In this document: positions 1-5,277 of the stretch, one piece after another
Layout of the letters: every line of letters begins with the position of its first letter
Position numbering within the stretch: the stretch's first letter is position 1
DNA from: Lachnospiraceae bacterium
GTDB lineage: Bacteria; Bacillota; Clostridia; Lachnospirales; Lachnospiraceae
DNA length: 9,305 nt
Direction: 5' to 3'
Assembly: GCA_009787745.1 (NCBI GenBank)
Contig: WQST01000084.1
Coordinates: 1-9,305, forward strand
Made by a program: the position numbers and the translations under genes
Notes under the pieces: model-generated
Database searches by the model: none
What the model was told of the DNA's origin: nothing
Seen by the model: the letters and a program-made list of their open reading frames with translations, nothing else

Positions 1-12
1 TGTTTATGCAAT

Positions 13-34
13 AAAAAAAGCCTTATTTTTAGGC
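13..34 (-). terminator. weak intrinsic terminator-like hairpin
   Basis: Read on the minus strand, GCCT and AGGC form a 4-bp stem around a 7-base A-rich loop, followed directly by a run of seven T. The stem is short for a rho-independent terminator, so efficiency is doubtful. It lies about 50 bases beyond the stop of the methyltransferase remnant and may be the terminator of the original gene or operon. Confidence 0.35.
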
Positions 35-84
35 ATTTGGAAAGGGATTTTTTATTTTTATCTCCTAAAGATTAATGGTGCTAA

Positions 85-195
85 CTACGAAAGACGGGTT
101 TCTGCCGAAAGAACATTCGTAAACCCCCCGGCAAGTTCGAACCCCCTGCGAATGCCTCCTATTCCCGCACATAAATCTATCATTTTATAATTCAT
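85..195 (-). pseudogene. N-terminal remnant of a C5-cytosine DNA methyltransferase
   Basis: A 36-codon reading frame starts at ATG 195-193, directly after an in-frame TAA, and stops at TAG 87-85. Residues 6-22 read IDLCAGIGGIRRGFELA, which matches motif I of C5-cytosine DNA methyltransferases (consensus D-L-F-A-G-x-G-G-x-x-x-G-F-x-x-A-G), the S-adenosylmethionine-binding loop. The next residues GGFTNVLSAE match the family continuation up to the point where intact enzymes carry I/V-D. The similarity then ends and a stop follows four codons later. No other frame downstream resumes the family sequence, so the catalytic PC motif, the target-recognition domain and motif X are missing. A weak GAAAGGG lies 12 bases upstream of the ATG. 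Intact relatives exceed 300 residues, so this is best read as a deletion relic of a restriction-modification or orphan methylase gene. A functional short peptide is possible but less likely. Confidence 0.72.
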
Positions 196-271
196 TTATG
201 TTAACTGCCCTTTCTATTATGTCAGCACATTCATCGGTGTTGTATTATAAATTTCAGAATCCTCATTTTTT

Positions 272-300
272 ACTATACCGGAAACCTATTAATTGTGCAA
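272..300 (-). promoter_or_regulatory. possible sigma-A promoter toward the methyltransferase remnant
   Basis: On the minus strand TTGCAC (300-295) and TATAGT (277-272) are separated by exactly 17 bases. The -10 matches consensus at 5 of 6 positions, but the -35 at only 3 of 6. Transcription would start near 265 and run into the remnant at 195. A second TATAAT (249-244) lies closer but has no partner -35 at normal spacing. Confidence 0.28.
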
Positions 301-347
301 CGAAACAAAAAAGGATGGACAGCGATGAAAAATTCGTAATATTTTTT

Positions 348-376
348 TTGACCATTCCATAGTAATATGATAGAAT
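348..376 (+). promoter_or_regulatory. sigma-A promoter of the HD-GYP gene
   Basis: TTGACC (348-353) and TAGAAT (371-376) are separated by 17 bases, with a TG one base before the -10 (extended -10). Each hexamer matches consensus at 5 of 6 positions. A perfect TATAAT at 379-384 is too far from the -35 box for normal use. The predicted start, near 383, gives a leader of about 33 bases before the ATG at 416. Confidence 0.7.
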
Positions 377-402
377 AGTATAATAAGTTACTGTTCAATT
401 TT

Positions 403-410
403 AGTGGTGA
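403..410 (+). promoter_or_regulatory. ribosome binding site fixing the HD-GYP start
   Basis: AGTGGTGA resembles AGGAGGTGA and sits five bases before ATG 416. The GTG codons at 404 and 407 lie inside this element and would have no ribosome binding site of their own, so ATG 416 is the preferred start. Confidence 0.6.
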
Positions 411-415
411 AACAG

Positions 416-1510
416 ATGAGAAAAGTACCGCTTAATATGCTTATCCCGGAAATGAAACTGGGAAAATCCATTTATCATGAAAACTACCTGCTTCTCAGGC
501 AGGGTACTTCGAATCTGCAAAGATATATTAATAAATTAACGGAACTTGATATTGGCTGTGTCTATGTAGACGACAGCTTAAGTGACGGCATTGAGATTCA
601 CGATGCGATTTCCGACAGAACCAGAAAGCAATGTAAAGATGCGCTGGCAGGAACATTTGAACAGATTATCGAAAATAATAATCTGGAAATGGATGAGATC
701 AATACCGTCGTATCAACGATGATTGATGAGATCATGAGCCAGCCGAATATTATTATCAGCCTACAGGATATCGGCAGTTCCAAAGACGAGACCCTTCTGC
801 ACTCGGTTAATGCTACTGTTTATGGTTTGATTTTGGCTAATCGGATGAATATTAATCCAATCGCGCAACGTGATTTGGCACAGGGGCTATTATTGCATGA
901 TATTGGCAAGATCGTTCTTAACCAAGCAATTCTTTATAAAAGTTCCGCCCTTACCCGCGATGAGTTTGAGCATATCAAACTGCATACGAAGATGGGATAT
1001 GATATTTTGAAAAAAGACCGGTTGCTGACAGAAGTGTCAAGACGTATTGCGTTAGAGCATCATGAACGGCTTGACGGTTCCGGATATAGCGGTACCTTTG
1101 GTGACGAACTTAGCACAATAATAAGGATTGCTTCGATTGTCGATGTTTTCGAGGCTTTAACAGTTACCCGTTGCTACCGTAAGGGTTTTACCCCCAGTAA
1201 AGCGGCGGATATTTTGATAAAAGAAGCCGCCAGTAAGTTGGATGCCGATATAATGGCACACTTTTTCCAATGTATCGCTGTTTATCCCAATGGTGGTTTA
1301 CTGAAACTGTCAAATGGTAAGTTTGCGATTGTAAAAGAGCAAAATAAAGGGGTTCCGTTCCGGCCGGTTATCCGTTTGATTGAACAGAAGAACGGAGAGA
1401 TATTAACAGGAGAAGAAATAGATTTGTCTAAAACATTAAATATAACCGTCGTTGAGGATGATCCTGATGTTATCTCGGAGATGATTGCCGAAGGAAACAA
1501 TACCCCTTAG
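416..1510 (+). CDS. HD-GYP domain cyclic-di-GMP phosphodiesterase
   Basis: This 364-residue cytosolic protein has no signal peptide or membrane segment. Residues 1-57 (MRKVPLNMLIPEMKLGKSIY onward) form the beta-rich N-terminal module common in clostridial stand-alone HD-GYP proteins. Residues 60-125 look helical. The HD-GYP domain covers about 126-285: His129, the H161-D162 pair in HDIGK with Lys165, His190, H215-H216-E217, and the loop DGSGYS (220-225). Residues 290-345 are the small C-terminal beta region usual in this family (LSNGKFAIV, RPVIRLI). HD-GYP enzymes hydrolyse the second messenger c-di-GMP to pGpG or GMP with a di- or tri-iron centre. The metal-ligand histidines and aspartates are present. 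The GYP proline is replaced by Ser225, and the helix motif reads DVFEALT rather than D-x-x-DALT. Starting at ATG 416 rather than the GTG codons at 404 or 407 gives the family-typical N-terminus. It is monocistronic, with its own promoter and a convergent neighbour downstream. No terminator is visible in the 59 bases between the two stops. Activity is inferred; a sensor role without catalysis is possible. Confidence 0.9.
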   Translation: MRKVPLNMLIPEMKLGKSIYHENYLLLRQGTSNLQRYINKLTELDIGCVYVDDSLSDGIEIHDAISDRTRKQCKDALAGTFEQIIENNNLEMDEINTVVSTMIDEIMSQPNIIISLQDIGSSKDETLLHSVNATVYGLILANRMNINPIAQRDLAQGLLLHDIGKIVLNQAILYKSSALTRDEFEHIKLHTKMGYDILKKDRLLTEVSRRIALEHHERLDGSGYSGTFGDELSTIIRIASIVDVFEALTVTRCYRKGFTPSKAADILIKEAASKLDADIMAHFFQCIAVYPNGGLLKLSNGKFAIVKEQNKGVPFRPVIRLIEQKNGEILTGEEIDLSKTLNITVVEDDPDVISEMIAEGNNTP

Positions 1511-1569
1511 CGACATATGCCGTATCCGAACAGTTCGTCATTGCGTCATCCAAGCCGCTAAACACGGGA

Positions 1570-2049
1570 TTACTTCTGACCGAAAACCTTCCTGCTTAAA
1601 TTCGAATTATGGTATTCGGCATCTAACGTAACTTCTGTGCCGAACCAATCAAGCGGCTTGAATTTATGTGCGGATTCTATGTCAGGAAATTCGACTTCTG
1701 CAATTATAAGCGGGGCGAATGGTGCGTCGAAGATATCCAGTTCGACAGACAGACCCGATTGACCGACAGAGTCAATAGAGGGAATGGGAATTATATATCT
1801 GTTTTTGGAAATGACATTGCCGTCAGCTTTTAAGCGTAAGTGATAATAGGACTTCTCATCAAGCGGAAGATTATATTCTTCGCGGATCAGCAGTCCTTTT
1901 TCTTTGTAGGTGAGATAGTATTTGGTATCTTCTTTTCTTATGCGAACGACAGGGTCAATGTTTAAGTAAGCCTGCTCGATATGCTTCATTTCGTAATCAG
2001 CTAAATTCTCAGGCAATTGTTTGATTATAAATTTTCTCTCGATTTCCAT
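1570..2049 (-). CDS. CYTH domain / triphosphate tunnel metalloenzyme
   Basis: This 159-residue protein is read from ATG 2049. TTG 2058 and GTG 2055 in the same frame would add three residues, but the family signature ExExK begins right after the ATG (MEIERKF: Glu2, Glu4, Lys6). Other tunnel residues are visible: Arg36 and Arg38 (VRIRK), Lys49 (LTYKEKG), Arg56-Glu57-Glu58, Lys82 and Arg84 (SKNRY), Glu103 and Asp105 (VELDIF), Glu118 and Glu120 (AEVEF), and Glu139 in the conserved WFGTEVT segment. Single-domain bacterial CYTH proteins of this length, such as the Nitrosomonas europaea and Clostridium thermocellum enzymes, hydrolyse inorganic tripolyphosphate with Mg2+ or Mn2+. That is the most likely activity here; adenylate cyclase or thiamine triphosphatase activity is less likely. 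Asn60 stands where relatives carry a glutamate (REEYE to REEYN). The Shine-Dalgarno is poor (TTGGTG three bases before ATG) and no clear promoter was found. It is the only long minus-strand gene here and is convergent with the HD-GYP gene. Confidence 0.88.
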   Translation of the reverse strand: MEIERKFIIKQLPENLADYEMKHIEQAYLNIDPVVRIRKEDTKYYLTYKEKGLLIREEYNLPLDEKSYYHLRLKADGNVISKNRYIIPIPSIDSVGQSGLSVELDIFDAPFAPLIIAEVEFPDIESAHKFKPLDWFGTEVTLDAEYHNSNLSRKVFGQK

Positions 2050-2134
2050 AAACACCAATTTTCTATAAAGTTTTTAAGTTTGCATTCTGAGGGAATCCTG
2101 CTAAAATAAGATTCTTCGCTTCTTTAGTGCGCAT

Positions 2135-2171
2135 CCCTCGGAGGGCGTGATTTACGCAGCAAATCATGCTG
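2135..2171. repeat. cluster of three short inverted repeats upstream of the DJ-1 family promoter
   Basis: Three hairpin-capable repeats sit side by side: CCCT-CGG-AGGG (2135-2145), GCGT-GATTT-ACGC (2145-2157) and CAGCA-AATCA-TGCTG (2157-2171). The last overlaps the -35 box of the DJ-1 family promoter. They lie between divergent genes, so they could be operator sites or leader structure of the minus-strand CYTH transcript. No known operator consensus was recognised. Confidence 0.4.
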
Positions 2172-2197
2172 ACATAAACATAATAACATGATATAAT
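2169..2197 (+). promoter_or_regulatory. sigma-A promoter of the DJ-1 family gene
   Basis: CTGACA (2169-2174, 5 of 6 matches) and a perfect TATAAT (2192-2197) are 17 bases apart, with an extended -10 TG one base upstream of the hexamer. The start would fall near 2204, about 29 bases before the ATG. This is the best promoter in the window. Confidence 0.8.
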
Positions 2198-2232
2198 CAA
2201 TAATAATACAAAAAATTGCACAAGGAGGAGCC

Positions 2233-2781
2233 ATGAAAAAAGTTGCAGTATTTTTTGCCGCAGGATTTGAAGAAGTTGAAGCGGTTACAGTTGTGGATTT
2301 ATTACGGCGTGAAGAAATTGAAACCCTGATTGTTTCCGTCACCGATGAACTTTTCGTCGCAAGCGCTCGCGGTATATTAATGAAAGCCGACATCTCAATA
2401 AAAGATATTGACTTTGATACCATTGATATGATCGTTCTGCCCGGCGGTTTAGACGGAAGGAATAATTTAGAAGCCTGTGAACTGTTAATGGAACAAATCG
2501 ATCGCTTTCATCAGCAAGGAAAACCCCTCGCCGCGATCTGTGCCGCGCCGGCGATTCTCGCTAAACGCGGTATTTTAAATGGCATAAAAGCATGTGTATA
2601 CCCTACTTTTGAAAGCAGTCTAAACGGTGCGACGATTTTACAGGAAGCGGCAGTTTGGGACGGGCATATTATTACGGGGCGCGGAATGGGTTGCTCGATT
2701 GATTTTGCGCTTGCGATTGTCGCATACTTCAAAGGATTCGCCGCCGCGGATAGCTTGGCCGAAAAAATCGTCTACCAATAA
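2233..2781 (+). CDS. DJ-1/PfpI family protein (YajL-like)
   Basis: This 182-residue protein covers the whole single DJ-1/PfpI domain (class I glutamine amidotransferase-like flavodoxin fold). Motifs in order: N-terminal strand KKVAVFFAAGFEEVEAVT with the conserved Glu near 13-14; VLPGG at 68-72; the nucleophile elbow AAICAAP with the redox-sensitive Cys103; YPTFE at 123-127; and TGRGMGCSIDFAL at 148-160, equivalent to the TSRGPG-x-x-x-FAL motif of DJ-1 and YajL. Family members have been assigned chaperone, glyoxalase or deglycase and oxidative-stress roles; the physiological substrate is often unclear and cannot be settled from sequence. Length matches DJ-1 (189) and YajL (196). A strong AAGGAGGAG lies just before ATG 2233 and a near-consensus promoter stands upstream, so steady vegetative expression is likely. 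The gene appears monocistronic. The 110 bases to the next gene show no clear terminator, only the palindrome ATCTT-C-AAGAT near 2816-2826. Confidence 0.9.
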   Translation: MKKVAVFFAAGFEEVEAVTVVDLLRREEIETLIVSVTDELFVASARGILMKADISIKDIDFDTIDMIVLPGGLDGRNNLEACELLMEQIDRFHQQGKPLAAICAAPAILAKRGILNGIKACVYPTFESSLNGATILQEAAVWDGHIITGRGMGCSIDFALAIVAYFKGFAAADSLAEKIVYQ

Positions 2782-2877
2782 CTTCCATCATATTTTTCAC
2801 CTCACCGCTTATACTATCTTCAAGATGAGCCGCGCTTATCTTAATGAAAATAAACATTAAATTGATAAATATTTAAC

Positions 2878-2885
2878 GGAGGTGA
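2878..2885 (+). promoter_or_regulatory. strong ribosome binding site for the GTG-started spore protein gene
   Basis: GGAGGTGA is fully complementary to the 16S rRNA 3' end and lies six bases before GTG 2892. This settles the GTG as the start; no in-frame ATG lies nearby that would leave the C-terminal domain with a better site. Confidence 0.85.
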
Positions 2886-2891
2886 AATAAA

Positions 2892-3194
2892 GTGGCAACA
2901 AGCAAGACGCAAACCGGTAAAACTAAAACGACTACCGGCAGTAAATCAACAAGTGCTAAGTCTACAAGTAAATCAAGCGCCCCTTCAGCCAAAGCCAAAG
3001 CAGGATCAAGCGCTAAAGCAGGTGTTACACAGTCGAAAGCAGCAATGGAACGATTTAAATCCGAAGTTGCTTCCGAGTTAGGCGTAAACTTAAAAGCCGG
3101 GTATAACGGCGACTTAACTGCCAAACAGGCAGGGCAAATCGGCGGCGAAATGGTTCGCCGAATGATTAAAAAGCAAGCATCGCAAATGAAATAA
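2892..3194 (+). CDS. alpha/beta-type small acid-soluble spore protein with lysine-rich N-terminal extension
   Basis: The 100-residue product has two parts. Residues 51-95 are a recognisable alpha/beta-type SASP: AMERFKSEVASELGVNLKAG, then YNGDLTAKQAGQIGGEMVRR, ending in MIKKQ. Such proteins coat DNA in the dormant spore, push it toward an A-like form and protect it from UV, heat and chemicals. The segment Glu58-Val-Ala-Ser-Glu62 matches the site cut by the germination protease GPR. Residues 1-49 are low-complexity Lys/Ser/Thr/Ala/Gly with ten lysines and no acidic residue, resembling a histone H1 tail. This lengthens the protein well beyond the usual 60-75 residues. Start GTG 2892 has a strong ribosome binding site. 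Expression in the forespore by sigma-G is expected from the family, but no convincing sigma-G promoter was seen. A strong terminator follows, so it is a single-gene unit. It marks the organism as a spore former or a recent descendant of one. Confidence 0.9.
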   Translation: MATSKTQTGKTKTTTGSKSTSAKSTSKSSAPSAKAKAGSSAKAGVTQSKAAMERFKSEVASELGVNLKAGYNGDLTAKQAGQIGGEMVRRMIKKQASQMK

Positions 3195-3214
3195 GCGAAA
3201 ATTATGAAGAAATT

Positions 3215-3256
3215 AAAAAACCGTGACTGCCATTTTCGGCGATTACGGTTTTTTTT
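3215..3256 (+). terminator. intrinsic terminator after the spore protein gene
   Basis: AAAAAACCGT pairs with ACGGTTTTTT as a 10-bp outer stem. An inner GCC/GGC pairing lies inside the loop and the stem is followed by a T tract (3249-3256). It begins 20 bases after the stop codon. The A-run on the left side means it could also terminate minus-strand transcription. It separates the spore gene from the proteostasis operon. Confidence 0.88.
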
Positions 3257-3268
3257 ACGCTTTTTATG

Positions 3269-3293
3269 CTTTTATCATCCCTTTTATCATCCC
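3269..3293 (+). repeat. 12-bp tandem repeat
   Basis: CTTTTATCATCC occurs twice in direct tandem (3269-3280 and 3281-3292) and is followed by another C. The bases just before, CTTTTTATG, look like a degenerate third copy. It lies between the terminator and the tig promoter, in non-coding sequence. Confidence 0.75.
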
Positions 3294-3308
3294 ATTTCTA
3301 TTTTTCAC

Positions 3309-3337
3309 TAGTAATTTACATACAAACATGTTATAAT
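3309..3337 (+). promoter_or_regulatory. extended -10 promoter of the tig operon
   Basis: A perfect TATAAT (3332-3337) has TG one base upstream (3329-3330), the extended -10 form that tolerates a poor -35. The -35 at 17-base spacing, TAGTAA (3309-3314), matches only 3 of 6. The start would be near 3344, about 33 bases before the tig ATG. No CIRCE (HrcA) or CtsR-type repeat was seen around it. Confidence 0.65.
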
Positions 3338-3376
3338 CTTAAATTGATTGCATTGAAATATAGAGAGGATTTAAAA

Positions 3377-4663
3377 ATGAGTTTACAAATCGAAAAACGA
3401 GAAAACAGCATGGCGCTGCTAACCATTGAAGTACCGGCATCCGAACTTGCGGAGGCGATCGAAAACGCTTATCATAGAAACAAAGGGAAAATCAGTACCC
3501 CGGGCTTTCGCAAAGGCAAAGTGCCGCGTCAGATGATTGAAAAATTATACGGTAAAGAGATTTTTTATGAAGACGCCGCCAACGAACTTATTCCCGGTGC
3601 CTACGAAAGAGCATTGGACGAATGCGAGGAAGAAATAGTTTCTTCACCGAAAATCGAAGTGGTTCACATCGAAGCGGGAGAACCTTTTGTATTTACCGCC
3701 GAAGTAGCCCTTAAACCCGAAATCAAACTCGGTAAATATAAAGGCGTAAAAGTCGCAAAGTTTGATAATAGCGTCAGTGATGATGAAATTGATGCCGCGA
3801 TCGAAAAAGAAAGAGAACGCAACGCCCGGAATATCGTAGTCGAAAACCGCGCGGTTGAAGACGGCGATATGACGATTATTGATTTCGAAGGTTTCGTTGA
3901 CGATATCCCTTTCCAAGGCGGAAAAGGTGAAGACTATGCCCTGACGATTGGTTCGGGTACCTTCATTCCGGGTTTTGAGTCACAGCTAATCGGCGCCGAA
4001 ATCGGCAAAGAAATATCGGTTAACGTAACTTTTCCCGAAGATTACCAAGCAGAAGACTTAGCAGGGAAAGATGCCGTATTCAAATGCATGGTAAAAGAAA
4101 TAAAAGAAAAAGAACTGCCTGAACTTGATGATGAGTTTGCTTCCGAGGTGTCGGAGTTTGATACATTGGATGAATACAAAGCCGATCTCAAGGCTAAACT
4201 CATTGAAGGTAAAGAGAAAGCCAATAAAGAGCAGAAAGAAGACGCCTGTATTGACGCCGTCATTAATGACAGTGATATTGAGATTCCCGAACCGATGCTT
4301 GAAACGCAGAAACACCGGATGGTTGAAGAGTTCACCCAAAATATCAGAATGCAGGGACTTAATTTGGAACAGTATTTCCAATATACAGGAATGGATTATA
4401 AGTCGATGGTCGAACATATGACTCCGCAAGCGGATAAGCGGATTCGGATTCAACTTGTCCTTGAAGCGGTCGCGGCTAAGGAAAAGTTAGTAGCTTCGGA
4501 TGAAGAATATAATAATGAAATCGCGCGGATGGCGGAGTCATACGAGATGGAAGTTGAGCTGTTAGAAGAAAAAATCAATGAAGATACGAAAAAGCGGATT
4601 TTGAAAGACCTTTCCGTTAGGAAAGCCGTAGAATTTATCGTTAAAAACTCGAAGGAGGAATAA
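3377..4663 (+). CDS. tig: trigger factor, ribosome-associated chaperone and prolyl isomerase
   Basis: Trigger factor binds the 50S subunit next to the exit tunnel and shields nascent chains. The 428-residue length matches the family (424 in B. subtilis, 432 in E. coli). The N-terminal ribosome-binding domain (1-115) holds the signature GFRKGKVPR at 43-51, which docks on ribosomal protein L23. The FKBP-type prolyl isomerase domain lies at about 163-245 (DMTIIDFEGFVDDIPFQGG, then IGSGTFIPGFE). The remainder is the helical C-terminal substrate cradle. ATG 3377 is chosen because AGAGGA stands eight bases upstream and the encoded MSLQIEKREN is family-like. The frame stays open back to 3266, but that stretch carries the repeat and the promoter. 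First gene of the operon: its stop is two bases before clpP, whose ribosome binding site lies within the last tig codons, so the two are probably translationally coupled. Confidence 0.97.
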   Translation: MSLQIEKRENSMALLTIEVPASELAEAIENAYHRNKGKISTPGFRKGKVPRQMIEKLYGKEIFYEDAANELIPGAYERALDECEEEIVSSPKIEVVHIEAGEPFVFTAEVALKPEIKLGKYKGVKVAKFDNSVSDDEIDAAIEKERERNARNIVVENRAVEDGDMTIIDFEGFVDDIPFQGGKGEDYALTIGSGTFIPGFESQLIGAEIGKEISVNVTFPEDYQAEDLAGKDAVFKCMVKEIKEKELPELDDEFASEVSEFDTLDEYKADLKAKLIEGKEKANKEQKEDACIDAVINDSDIEIPEPMLETQKHRMVEEFTQNIRMQGLNLEQYFQYTGMDYKSMVEHMTPQADKRIRIQLVLEAVAAKEKLVASDEEYNNEIARMAESYEMEVELLEEKINEDTKKRILKDLSVRKAVEFIVKNSKEE

Positions 4664-4665
4664 TA

Positions 4666-5262
4666 ATGAGTTTAGTCCCAATAGTAGTAGAACAAACCAG
4701 CCGCGGCGAGCGTTCATATGATATCTTCTCCCGCTTGCTTAAAGAACGGATCATTTTCTTGGGCGAAGACGTACATGATGGAACGGCTTCCTTGATTGTC
4801 GCCCAAATGCTTTTCTTGGAAGCGGAAGACCCTGAAAAGGATATTGAGTTTTATATCAACAGCCCGGGTGGTTCGGTCACAGCAGGAATGGCCATTTACG
4901 ACACCATGAATTTTATCAAATGTGATGTGTCAACGATTTGTACAGGAATGGCCGCGAGCATGGGCGCATTTTTGTTAGCGGGCGGAACGAAAGGCAAGCG
5001 GATGGCTTTGCCGAATGCCGAAATTATGATTCATCAGCCGCTAGGCGGAGCCCGCGGGCAAGCGACGGAAATTGAGATAGCCGCTAGGCATATTATCAAA
5101 ACTAAAGAGAAAATCAACAGAATCTTAGCCGAACGTTGCGGTAAAGATATTGAAACAATTGCCGCCGATACCGAACGTGATAATTGGAAAACAGCCGAAG
5201 AAGCACTTGAATACGGCTTGATTGACAAAATCGTCGCCAGCCGGAAAGAGGCCAAAATATAG
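4666..5262 (+). CDS. clpP: ATP-dependent Clp protease proteolytic subunit
   Basis: ClpP forms the double heptameric barrel that degrades proteins unfolded and fed in by ClpX or another Clp ATPase in the cytosol. The 198-residue protein has the full catalytic triad: Ser98 in GMAASMGA, His123 in MIHQPLGG and Asp172 in ERDNW. FYINSPGGSVTAGMAIYDTM (63-82) is the conserved strand and turn leading to the oxyanion region. Residues 1-15 (MSLVPIVVEQTSRGE) form the short N-terminal gate loop typical of Bacillota ClpP. AAGGAGG upstream of ATG 4666 is a strong ribosome binding site. The stop lies 15 bases before clpX, its ATPase partner. Nothing is missing or unusual in the active site. Confidence 0.98.
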   Translation: MSLVPIVVEQTSRGERSYDIFSRLLKERIIFLGEDVHDGTASLIVAQMLFLEAEDPEKDIEFYINSPGGSVTAGMAIYDTMNFIKCDVSTICTGMAASMGAFLLAGGTKGKRMALPNAEIMIHQPLGGARGQATEIEIAARHIIKTKEKINRILAERCGKDIETIAADTERDNWKTAEEALEYGLIDKIVASRKEAKI

Positions 5263-5277
5263 TGCAAGGGGTATATA

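Noticed and set aside
81..90. CIRCE-like half site (TTAGCACC on the minus strand)
   Set aside because: The second half (GAGTGCTAA) is absent at the required spacing, and no chaperone gene follows.
91..152. tRNA-like appearance (GTTCGAA and a GGGTTT/AAACCC inverted repeat)
   Set aside because: No acceptor stem or paired T arm forms around GTTCGAA, and the sequence is explained by the methyltransferase motif I codons.
325..339. Mini-frame ATG AAA AAT TCG TAA preceded by AAGGA as a possible leader peptide
   Set aside because: It lies upstream of the predicted HD-GYP promoter, so it would not be on that transcript, and five codons give no support.
198..362. Plus-strand 54-codon frame starting ATG 198
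   Set aside because: No ribosome binding site, no recognisable protein features, opposite in strand to the methyltransferase relic, and its end overlaps the HD-GYP promoter.
1511..1569. Terminator between the convergent HD-GYP and CYTH genes
   Set aside because: Only the palindrome CGAAC-A-GTTCG is present; its loop is too short for a hairpin and no T tract follows on either strand.
2627..2860. Plus-strand frame overlapping the 3' end of the DJ-1 family gene
   Set aside because: It is an out-of-frame overlap of a well-supported gene, with no ribosome binding site and no family features.
2786..2861. Possible sigma-G promoter for the spore protein (CATCATA at 2786 or CATTAAA at 2855)
   Set aside because: Neither has a convincing -35 element of the sigma-G type at proper spacing; the nearest, GCTTA before CATTAAA, is a poor match and one or two bases too close.
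3266..3376. Longer N-terminus for trigger factor from 3266
   Set aside because: No ribosome binding site there; the stretch holds the tandem repeat and the tig promoter, and the extra residues do not belong to the family.
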